From: Crotophaga sulcirostris
Taxonomy: Eukaryota; Chordata; Aves; Cuculiformes; Crotophagidae
Reading direction: 5' to 3'
Length of the DNA stretch: 64,000 bases
Assembly (NCBI GenBank): GCA_013397455.1
Contig: VYZB01000388.1
Location: 766,456-830,455, forward strand
Part shown: one piece after another, positions 25,401 through 37,400 of the stretch
Layout: each line of letters starts with the position of its first letter
Numbering within the stretch: position 1 is the first letter of the stretch
The notes under the pieces: model-generated
The model's input: only the letters and a program-made list of their open reading frames with translations
Databases searched by the model: none
Told to the model about the DNA's origin: nothing
Translations under genes and position numbers: made by a program

Positions 25401-28400
25401 TTGTCCTATAACTGGATACCACTGAGAAGAATCTGTCTCCACCTTCTTTACACCCTCCACCAAGTACTTATACACATTGATAAGAGCCTTCCTGAGCCTT
25501 CTCCTCCTGAGGCTAAACAATCCCAGCTCTCTCAACCTCTCTTTGTAAGACAGATGCTCCAGTCCTGTAACCAGCTAAGTGGCCTTTTTTGTATTCAGTA
25601 TGCTTGTTCTTATACCAGGGAGCACAGAATGGTATCCAGTGTTCCAGATGTGGTTTCAGTAGTACTGAACAGTGGACAAGGATCATCTCACATGAGATGT
25701 GGTATAGTAGGATAGTTCTTTAGGCATATCTACCTTTTGGGATAGAACACGGCATAGGAAAATAGGAATGAGAGAAGAAATCTATTGAAGATTTGTCTTT
25801 TATAAAATATTCTCCAGGCGTACTGTGTTTTTAAATAGGATTAAATGAGATTATAAAACCGAAACAGAACATAATCATACCACAACAACAACAACCAAAG
25901 AAAAATGATGCCAGCATCTTTACAATGCAGACTTACTACATTAAAAATAGATTTCACTGCATTTCCAAAATATCCCTAAGCATAGATTCATTAAAAACCT
26001 ACAAGAAACCCAAGACACTGGGAAGCGACTTACCCATGCTCTTCTCTGTGGGGATAAACAGGTATCCGGTGTGTGACAGATGATGATGGTACATGTGGAC
26101 TTCTCATGCAGGGCAGCTGTTGGGAATTTTCAGCAGGTGATCCAGCAGCTGTTGTCACAGTGTAGGTGAGTGACCACGTATAAGATTGCATAGCTCCTGC
26201 AGACAAACAAGCATTAAAGGGGTACAGCTAACATGGACTGTCATTAAAAGAGGTGTTATGTTTTGAAATTAATATGGAATCATAGGATCCTAGAATCATA
26301 GAACAGTTTAAGTGGGAAAAGACCTTTAAGATCATCAAGTTCAACTGTAAACCTAGCACTGCCAAGTTCACCGCTAAATCGTGTTCCTAAGCACCTCATT
26401 TACACATCTTTTAAATAGCTCCAGGGATGGTGACTCAACCACTTGTCTGAGCAGCCTGTGCCAGGGCCTGACAACCCTTTCAGTGAAAACAGTTTTCCTA
26501 ATATCAAGTCTAAATGTTCCCTGAAGCAACTTGAGGCCATTTCCTCTTGTCCTATCACTTGCTAGTGGGAAAAGAAACCGACAACCACCTTGCTACAAGC
26601 TTCTTTCAGGTAGTTGTAGAGAGGTCTCCCCTCAGCCTGTTTTTCTCCAGACTAAACAACCCAAGTTCCCTCAGCTGCTCCTTGAAAGACCTTTCACCAG
26701 CTTCATGGTTCCTCTTTGAATGCACTTTAGCACCTCAGGGTCTTTCTTGTAGTGAGAGGTCCAAACTTGAACACAGTATTTGAGGTGCAGCCTCAGCAGC
26801 GCCAAGTACTGACTACCAAGTACAACACCAAGATGGTTACAGGAAAGAAACACAATAGGCTCTGGCAATGGAAACAGCGTCAAATGAAGTGAACAAAACA
26901 GTTATGTCTGAGACATAAGCAAAAATACAAACAGATCAGCTGGTGTGTGCAAAGATCCAGAGGTAAGAGACATATCTGGAATAGCTCAAACTATGAGCTT
27001 TCAGTGTGGTGTTGTAATTTGAGTCTGTTTTTCAGAAAAAAAATGGGATAGGACTTAGAAATGGAGGAACATCAGTGCTAATACTTATGAAGCAAGATGC
27101 ACCAACCCTTGAAGTCTCTCTCACTTGGAGTGAGCTGCTGGCCTGTTTAACTTTGAGGCTGATCAGGCCTGGAGTGAGGCAGGAATTCTGATCAAACAAT
27201 GAAGGATTAGAAAAAGATGGGTGTTATGCAAATAAATTTTTGAATCCTTTTGCAGTCTGCATCTCTTCCGCTCAACTAGATACCGGCCTTTGCAGTGGCA
27301 CACAGTGGTAGATCTCTAAATTATAACAAATACATAGACAGAAATAGCCTAGCCATTTTCTTCCCACAAATAATGTTTCTTTCTTCTTTCGAGGTGGCAG
27401 GGACTGGACTTAATTTATTTTTTCATGAAGAGCATTTGTGGGAAGAGCAAAGCAAAGAAGTGGGTTTTCCATTTTGCTTGGAAGGTGCTGAGTTTTTTAA
27501 TCATCCTGATCCCTTCCAGGCAGGAACTCCAGATTCATGAGCCAGCTGCTGAGAAACCTTTGTCCTTTGCACACACCCCTTTCACTCAGGAGGCTGACAG
27601 ATCCATTGTTCCAGTATAACATAGCTCTAGCTGGAGGTCATGACCATACTGGCTGAGATTACCCTGCAAATGAGGACCAGAACACAGAATTTAACCCAAT
27701 ACGAACACTAGTTTGGGGGTCTCCGGGCACTGTTGACTCTTTTTCACTAGCTAAAAGGAATTGCAGGAGGTGGCACCTTTTTTCAGTGTGGATTCTAGGA
27801 CTTCCTGTAGTATGAAAGGGCCTAATTCAGAGGGACAAGTGATTGTATTACCAGGTCTGTGTCCACTCCATGGCTTTGGGGGATGAAAAGCCTAAGTCAA
27901 TTGTGCATAATTTTCATCAGGTGTGGGCAAATTTTATTTGGCAAAATCAGACAAATAATTTTTTGAAATGGGAAGTGGGTTCTGGGTGTGAACAAAAGCA
28001 TTCTGAGATTCACAAGGTAAGTCCAGTTTGATGTACTCTAGCAGGGTGTGATTTGGTGCTCTTACAGTAGAGAAATTCTTGAGTGTGTTATGACCAAGGA
28101 TATTTGTGCTAGGCCTACTTTCACATGCCTGCATTTTCTGTCACCGACTCTTGAATTTGCAGTCTTTCATGTCCTTCCATTGAAGAGGACCACTGAGATC
28201 CCTGAGACCAAAGAGAAGGCATACGCATTTGAGCTAGTACATCAGTGCTGCTGTGACTATGAGCAGTCATCATTCCTTGAGTTGAAGTGTTCAAAGAAGC
28301 CTACCTTCACTAGAAAATGCAGTTTATGTGGAAGGGGCCAAAACTACTTATGTGGATATCAAAAATCTTCATTTGAAAACAAGAAAAAAACTGTTAGAAA

Positions 28401-31400
28401 ATATCAATAACTTGTCTTCGGAAAACGTTGGTGGAACATTTCAATTTCAGAAAGTTAACATGTTTTCCTAGAGATATTTTCCAAAAGAAAATTTGAAACT
28501 GAAGTCAAAAAGCAAAAACAAAGAGAAAAGAAAGAAAGGAAGGACAATAAAGATGGTGAAAAAACCCAAATACTTACTTTTAGGTAACATTATTGAGGTT
28601 TCTTCACTTTTTCACTTTCACACTCATCATAAAGCAAAAGTTTATTTTGACCTGATTTTATTTTTTCCAAGGTAAAAATTTGCCCATTGTGCCATTACCT
28701 TCCTAGCTCAGACAAGAAGTGGCAATAACAGGGCCAAAAGATAATAGAATCATAGAATGGCTTGGGTTAGAAGGGACCTTAAAGATCGTTCAGTTCCACC
28801 CCCCCTGCCATGGGCAGGGACACCTCCCACCAGCCCAGGCTGCTCAAGGCCCCATCCAACCTGGCCTTGAACACCTCCAGGGAGGGGGCATCCACAGCTT
28901 CCCTGGGCAACCTGTACCAGGGCCTCACCACCCTCATCGGGAAGAATTTCTTCCTAATGTCTAATCTAAATCTTCCCCCTTCCAATTTGAAGCCATTCCC
29001 CCTTGTCCTATCCCTACTTGCCCTTGTAAAAAATCCCTCCCCAGCTTTCCTTCAGGTACTGGAAGGCTGCTCTGAGGTCTCCCTGGAGCCCTCACTTCTC
29101 TGGGCTGAACAACCCCAACTCTCTCAGCCTGTCCTCAAATGGGAGGTGCTCCAGCCCTCTGATCATCTTTGCGGCCTCTTCTGGAGCAGTTTCAACAGTT
29201 CCATATCCTTCTTATGTTGGGGATTCCAGAAATGAACACAAATGTGGTTAATTTAACTGGCCCCAGCCATTGTGACATCCTCCTTTTCTCTTTTTTGAAA
29301 AATAGTAGGGACCTTATCTCAGTCTGAGAAAAATGAGTCAGTCCAGGACAGCAAGTTGTTTCATGTGCTCCCTGTGGGAAGTCAGGCTGCTTGGATGAGA
29401 GGACTGGGCCACTTCTGGCACTGAAGTCTAACTGGCATCCACCTCAGTTCAATTTTAAAATTAATGTTTAGGGAGCAACATGCTTTGTGCCTTACCAGAC
29501 AACAAAGAAAAAAATACAGAGAATAGATCTTGCACTGGAAGGGTTGGGAATATCTTCATTTAATTCTCCTAACCAAGAATTGTCCCCAGTACTACAGGAT
29601 AGTACCTCACTCAGCTGCTGTAAGAAATACTTTCTTTTGGAGGTTATGATTTAGAATAACCTGGATTTACAGAGTGACAGAAAGCTGTTCAATTTTTTTT
29701 TTTTTCAGGATATTCTCAGAAATCTACAGTCACCGCACTTCTCTTTGCCTTTGTGGAAGGGATGCCTTTATTTTCAGTGATCTAGTTGCAGAGACAGAGG
29801 GGAAGGATAGAAGAAGACAACAGACTTGCAGGCTTGTGTATATATATATCAGGTCAGCAAGGCTACTGCCAACATTGTGGTGGATGGGAAAGTCTCTGAA
29901 AGTTTTTCATAGCTACCTTTTTAATACCCGTCTATGTCCCAGCCCTATATGATTGATTTCCTCAGCTGACTGAAGAATTGAACTCCAGGAGATGAAGTCT
30001 CTTTTAGGTATGATTGAACCCAACTGAATTGCTTTCTGAAATAAGCATAAACAACAGCAATTGAGCAACGTTTTTCTCTGCTTTGTGTTCTGAACATACA
30101 GGGTTTGATTAAAATAGGGAAGTTAATTTATTATCACTCTTTTTTCTTTTCTCTTTTAACAAAAAAATTGACTTTGAGAATACTAACCAAGAGGCCATCA
30201 CCTGGAGCCAAATGGAAATGGAAATGGGCTCATTTTAATGAGTCCTCTTGTTGTTGATGTGATCACATAAAGCAGTGCAGAAAGAAATAAGTTCCTTCCT
30301 GATGCATTTTATATTTGGTTTATGTTGGAGTAAATGACCACTCAGGTATAAGCAAGACATTCACGGCACTGTGCGTTATGTCTGATAGTAAGCAGTATCG
30401 TCAACCTCAAGCAATAAAGAATCTGGAGTCAGAGCCCCATTCTGCCCACACACGATGAAGAGATTACCTTAACTATCAGCTTGAAGCTGAATTTGTTCTA
30501 CTCTCACCCACAAAAATGAGAGGTGGTAGCTCTGTGCAAGTATCTCCTGGGCCAAATTCCCAGAACTTTAATACCTAGCCTCGACTTGGAACAGTGACCT
30601 TAAGTGACCATTGCTGATGGAAGACTTATTTCACATATACATATCTTGAAACTAAACAGTAAACTTAATCGATATCAGGAACTACTTACAATTCAGAGTT
30701 CATTTTGGGTTGTCTAAAAACATTTTACTAGCAAATGAGTAATAACAGCTTTAAGAGGGCCTTAGGAGAGAACAGCATAGTCAGCCATATAGCTCCCACT
30801 TTTATGACAATATTGTTGCAGTTTGAACAATCATTAATCTGGCCTTTGTGATTTAGAAAGAATGGAGACTAATTAGCCTTTTAAATGTCTGGTAACATAA
30901 CAAGAAGTTTTAAATAAAATGTCAACTGAGCCATGGCAGATGTTCTGCCACAGAATGCTATATATAGAATTTACCTTTCTTTGGCTCAGTATCGTGTAAC
31001 TGCAACAGTTTAATTTACTGATTTTGTGCTGACCACTGGCTGAAGGTAAAAAGGTTAAAATGCACGTTTAATAGTTAACTTTTATTGCTAATGCCACAAG
31101 TGAGGAAGAGTTAATGATGCCTATAACTGGGGAATGGAAAGCTAGTGGTAACGAACGGAACTAGTTCTCAAGATTTGCAAAGTATTTGCAGAGTTTTACA
31201 TTTACCTCATGAAAGACGCATCAGAAATCAATAGAGTGTACTTTAAATACATCTCTCCAGAACAGAGGTTCCTGTTCCAAAATATTCTATGTATTAATGC
31301 CACAAATCTGTATATGGAATAGTTTGATTATATGTAGTACATCTTCAGCACTCCTATTTTAAAGTATAGCATTTTCCTATAGATGAAACACGGTTGTTAT

Positions 31401-34400
31401 TTTGCATTACTTTATGTGAATGAACCCTGCATTTCAGGGTATAATGGTTAGCAAACTAAAAAAGTGATCAGTTCATTTACATAATGAACATGGGAAATGG
31501 AGGTGTTGCTAATTGCCGAAATTAAGACCAGGAAATAGCCACATATTTATATTTAATCTTAATTAGATCACCTTGTTTGCAAACAAATTTGCCTTGTGCT
31601 AGGCAAAAATGATTTTCACATGCACAAAAGTGAGACTACACCAAACTGTAAGAATAAGATTGTCTTCAACTAACCAAACAAAAAAAAGAGCTAAAATGAT
31701 CAGAAATAGCTTTCTTGCCTAAGATATTCCGCTATGGGAATAATTACATCAGGTTCTACTGCCTTTACTGTGGGAGTAGATCCTTCAACTGTTGTTCCCT
31801 AATGACCCTGTTCCTGGCTTGAGGCTTCATGCTAACAGACCTTGGCCTTACCAGGACAAGAATAAAACAGACTAAACAAAACAATAAACAACATGAAAAC
31901 AAAACACAATTTTATTTGTGACATTTGTGTGAGTCCATTCCCTTGCATTACTGGTGAGATTCAGGACGGAAATGCAAGATCCATGCAGTTCCCAGGCCTG
32001 CCCAGATTTATGCCTTAAGTCAAGTATCTAAGGCAAGTAAGCAGAAGGTGGAAGCTCAGATAGCTGACAAGCAGGCTATTATATAAATACAGAATAACCT
32101 TTGGATATATAGGCATGAATGTAATGATATAAGAATCCACAAAGTGATATTGCTAATAGACATAATAGTCACACAGACTTACAGTCTGTGCAGCCTAAAC
32201 ACAAGTTCCTCAAATTTCCATTCCTGTCATTGTCACTGGAGAGCACACAGTTCCTTAATTGTCAGTCTTTTATTTCTGTGTGCAGTTCTAAGTTCTGGTT
32301 ACGACACCACAATGATCCCATTGGGCCACAATGTCTGTAGAGCAAGTTACCCACAAGATCAACGTTTTAAGGCTCAAACATATACACCATCTCTAGCATT
32401 CCCTGATCCAAAGCAGTATGCTCACCTGCCATGTCTAGGAGTCATACGTCTCTTGTCTAACTATTCTGGGGGTAATACTATCCTATTTACCTCCTAACTA
32501 TGGTATTACCTCCAACAATGAGAAAACCTGAAGTTTTGGTGTAGGGACAAATGTTCTTAAATCTCTTTCCACCAAAACTAGCGCTGTGCTTCCCTGTGTT
32601 GCCTTTAAAACATGAAAAACATTTGTCAGGAAGATTTATTAGTCCTTTAGCGACTGCCAAATTCTCCAGTGTGGTAAATCATCACTTTCTGACATTCTTT
32701 CAAGAAAGTTTTGTAATTTCTCTAGTACGTCACTAAAGTGATAGTTTCCACATTCTGATTATACACCCATTTCATTAAGGAGTAGCAAAAGCTGGAATTT
32801 CACTGCCTGGAGTGCCTTCTGAAAGCCATTCACATTTTTGCCTTTTTTTCCCGTAAGTTAAGAAAATACTGTCTTTTGATCATACAGACAGACTGTCCAA
32901 CCCACATCCAGAAGGTAATGAATGAGTTTTTACATCACAGTAGAGGGTGGTTGCCGATTTATACAGACCAAACAAGAAGCCAGTTTTGTGCTTCCTGTTT
33001 TCTGTCAATCCTGCCCACAAACTGAATAACTTTAAGCACAGATTTTCTTGATTTGTGAGCCCACCAGAATGCAACCACCTCATGAGTTGCCACAATAGGG
33101 TATGCAACTGAAAACAGCTTCTGACCTCTAATTCCTCGTCTCAAACATTGAAAGATGGAAATTATCAATCATGTGTAAAACATTCCAAGAGAAACTTTCA
33201 CAGCTATTTAAACATATTTGGGTCTCAAATATGCTGAAAGAAATTCAGTTCCCATTTTAGCCACTAGGAATGCCTGAACCACTAGTAGTTCAGGTATTGA
33301 AGACCTCACTCAGCCTTAAAATATCTGGCATGTTTCCTTGAAGTATATAAATCATCCAGGCATCAGATCTTCTTCCTGTTAGACTCACATCATGTTTGGA
33401 TACAGTGAGAAGGCATAACTAATACTTTAAATGGGTTTGTGTTTGCGAAGGCTGCTTATCTCTTGAAAGCCAGCACATCACGTTCTCAGGCTCAGTTTCA
33501 GGTGACCATTTTCAAGCAGATCCAGCTGCCATAAACAAACTTACCTGTTGTAACTGTTATGCCACCGTACTCTGGGGACTGATTGCTGACGGGCGAGGGG
33601 GCAGAGGGCACTTCCACCGATGTGGCAGATTTAGCTGGGGAGAATGGAACTGGGGAGGGAGTTGGAGGAGCTGGTTCACTCAGAATAATTTCTTCGTGTA
33701 TTTCTGCTGCAGGACGAGAGAAAAACCATCAAACATACTTAAAGGTAGAGCCAAATAACACAAATAAACTAGAAATAATGCAAGCAGTTAAGTTCTGTAG
33801 GCTTTATTTCAAGAAATGCATATCAGGAATCACAAATATTTTGAAGAAGTACTGCTATAACATTCAGCATTACAACTTTCAGTGTACCTCTAAAGGAAAG
33901 TGCTATTTCTCCTGTTGTATAGATAGGGAACTCATGCACATACAGCTTAAGGTTTATATTCCGGTAATATACTATTAGATACCTAAAACAAGGAGTCCAG
34001 TCTGAGTCTGGCACTCCTACTGCCTCGAGACACTGGAAAGAAATAGGAATCTGTAAGGGTTTACAGTGGCTTTTGGCCATGATCATCTCTCTTCGTTGAC
34101 TAAAGAGGATGACACTCTGGATAGTTCAAGCTGCTAAAGCTATGTGGAAAGCACACAAGGATAAGCAACCTGCTTGACAAAAAAACCAAGAGACTATAGC
34201 AGGACAATGGATTAAATCCAGGTCTTTCAACACATGGAAGATGTTACCCTAATCACTAGAAAGTTCTTCTTCACATGAATCTACAGGGTGGCAAGTTAAG
34301 CCACAGCTAAAACGAAGAGTTGAACTTTCCAAAGGTGACAGAGGGGTATAACATGACAAAATTAATGGGAGATGCAAGGAAGGTAGATCACTGCGGATCT

Positions 34401-37400
34401 ATCATTACAAGGGGCTGCCCTGAGCACAGAGAATGTTCACTTCTGCTCTGTTGAGTCAGTGCACAGTGAGTAGAACAGGATTCAGAAGCAACTTCCGAAC
34501 AAGCTCTTAGAACATAAGTGTACCAGAAATGATAGCTTTGGGTTTTGTCTTTGCTCACTTCTCCTATCTCTCCATCTTATTTAGGTAGTCTTATTTACAC
34601 TGGTAAAATCCCTTGATATCAGTGAATTTATTTATGCTAAACCAGGGTGAGGGAATCAAGAATTCATTTACTGAAATACAATAGTGCTTTAGGCAGACTA
34701 GTTGAGGTAAAAGGCTCAGTACAAAAATCTTTTACTGAAACACCAAGTGTGTGCTTAGGAATAGAGTTAAGGTACCCAGAGTTACATCATGAAGCAAGCA
34801 ATAGTCTTTCAGAATGTATTAACCAGGGACAGTCCCCTCAGAAATTACTTATTTCAAATCACAATGGAACTGAAAAACACTTTGCTCCTAGATAAAACTC
34901 ACTGTTTTAGATTAAGATAAAGAAGTGTCCTGACATAGAAAATGGTGAATGCAGTGGAATAAAACAACAAAAGATTAATAAAATAATAAACTCACCTGTG
35001 CTTCCTTCTCCTTTCATTGCCCTCATTAGCTCGTTAGCTCTCTCCTGGCAGTGGAGTGATTCTAGCAGGTACAATACATAGTCATCGAACATCAAGTGAA
35101 TAAGGTGAAAAGACCCTGGTAATAAAGTGAACAAACAAAAAAGCCATTGACTGTCTCAATACACTCATTAAACCAATAATTATGGCATTCAACACAAACA
35201 GTACTAAGTAGGACTGCCTCCACATACTGCTGCCACTGAAGTATCTCTCTTACTCAAGGTAAGAGAAGCCAAAGTAAAAGTGGGGACTAGCAAACTCTGT
35301 TCACTCCTGAATTTACACAGGCTTGTATGACCAATTATTGAGGGTTATAGTGCAAGGAGGCTGCCTAGCTAAGAGCTGGGACTTAATGGAGCGTTCTTCT
35401 CATGCATTAGCACTGAACACTGTGCACTGCTGTGGAATTGTTTCCTTTTCTCTAAAGGGCCAGATGTAAGTTTCTGTCAGAAGTAGAAGCCTGAACTGGC
35501 TGCCTTAGTGACACAACCTTGTATGAATCTTCTGAACTACCCCTGTCAGTGGATAAAGAAGTGAGAGACAATGAATAGGAAGGTAGAAAGAAGCTTCCAT
35601 ATCTGGGGTATATCTCTAGTGCCTTGCCTGGACTAGATGAGACGTTCATTAACTACCAAGCATTGAGACATTATCAGCAATTGTGGATGTCTTAAAAGGA
35701 AGGACTTGTGCCACACCTTTGCCGTGTCATACTTCTCTTACTACACTATATTTTCCTAATTAGCAGTTTGAAGCATATCAGCAGCATAACATTTGGCCTG
35801 TTTCTGTGCTTACCTCTGAAGATGCCCTTGATATTCTCTCTTAACTGCCATGGCAGGAATGTGAAAAACTTGAGGGCTAAAGGACTGAAGGACTTAAAGG
35901 AAGCATATAGACAAAAGAAAATATGGAGGATGGAGTAAAAAAACTCTTTGAAAACTAATAGTAAAAGGAGATTATACAGATAACTATCTGCAAAAAATCC
36001 CTCAAGTAGGATCTGAGTATAGATGGAGAACTTGCTAGTGTTGTTAGGAGGAAGGATGGTGTGATGGTACAGACTAGTCTAATGGAAATAAAATTTAATA
36101 GCAATGCTGTAAGAAGTTCTGCCCTTAGAGATTTATATCATTCTCTGATCTACATACTTCCTCTGTAGAAACAGAAGTATTAACATGATTGCACAAGGCA
36201 CTCATGAAACCTCACTTCGAATATTGCATGTAATTGTAGTCATGCAAGTTTAACAAAAATTAGTACAAGTTGAAACTGGTATGGACAAGATTATCAGAAG
36301 GATGCAAGGAATGGATAATAGATTTAAATTGCACAGCTGAATTCGTTTTGCAGAAATAAAGTGAGTTTCTTTCCATAATTTATCAAGAAGGATACATATC
36401 AAGAATGGTGAAGAAATTTCCCTAGTGGAAACCTAGATTATCAAGAATCTCCACCAAATGTTCTCTCTTCTTCTGACTACTTTTTTTCAGTAGAAAGTTT
36501 CTGTTGATTTTAGTGCATTACTACTGGTAAGTATTTCCAAGGCAAGAAAATTGGGCCTAAATGCTGGCATTTAGGGGCATTTAGTGGGGTATTTAATGCT
36601 TGGCATCAAAATCCTTGCTCAGCTTTAATTTAAAAAAAATTAAGGAACATTGCTTGTAGTTAGTTTCATAAAAATGTTTGGAAGTGTGAACACTAAAGTG
36701 CTAGCAAGCAAGCAACAACAACCCATGATCTGCTATTTTTTTTTAAATGTCTTTGTTTTTGGGGGGTCTAATGCTTTATTTTGAAGACTTGGGGTTGGCA
36801 ACACTGAATGCAACATTTAAAAAAACTCCAGTGCTCTTGTCACTCTTTTGAATTTCTCTCTTCCTCTCCTATTATTTCTCCCACTGTGTATTTTTAAACT
36901 CTGTATAGAGTTTTTGAGCCCAGAATTTGCGTGAAAGGCACTAGACAAACAAGTTGCTGATGCTGAATGAATGCAATATTTTTACATTTTTAAATGAGTC
37001 AAATGAAATGTAAGCTATAGTGTGAAACCAATATCAGGGCACACATTTCAGCTACGCAGTGAATAGCTATTCAGCATGACATACAACAATTTATTCTGTG
37101 TTTGCAAGCTACTGTTTTTCACATGAAACTGTTTGGTTCTTTCAAGTGTATCTTTAAGTGCTGAAAAGGATCCAGCTGTGGCTGGTAAACCATATGGTTC
37201 TTTAGGAAGAGGTAAGAAGTCATTCGGGATACTGTAGTCACAATAACAAGTAGTATTTGCCTCTAATTTTCAGAACTTAACAGAAATCATGGCAGTGATT
37301 ACCCAGCTAATGTACAGTAAGTATGAGCAGCTATTAACAGATACAGCAATTATGTATAAGTAACAAAATAACAGTGAGATTTCCAGATTTGGAGAAAATC

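Larger units (their letters stand above)
21796..26033 (-). other. RFX4: RFX4 intron (4.2 kb)
   Basis: Contains CR1 pieces at 23605-23708, 23890-24215 and 25360-25710; otherwise AT-rich unique sequence. Open frames at 23291-23683 and 25227-25715 overlap CR1 and are not genes. Confidence 0.8.
26197..33544 (-). other. RFX4: RFX4 intron (7.3 kb)
   Basis: Contains CR1 copies at 26278-26830 and 28745-29245. The span from about 29.3 to 33.5 kb is repeat-poor and AT-rich, with many TAATTA-type homeodomain words, and no exon was recognised. Open frames at 28048-28410 (120 codons) and 32144-32497 (117 codons) have no recognisable domain. Confidence 0.78.

Noticed and set aside
28048..28410. 120-codon plus-strand frame with several cysteines
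   Set aside because: It lies inside an RFX4 intron. The Cys spacing does not fit a known zinc finger and there is no promoter or conservation evidence. A frame this long is expected by chance in 64 kb of six-frame sequence.
32144..32497. 117-codon plus-strand frame
   Set aside because: Intronic, no recognisable domain; chance frame.
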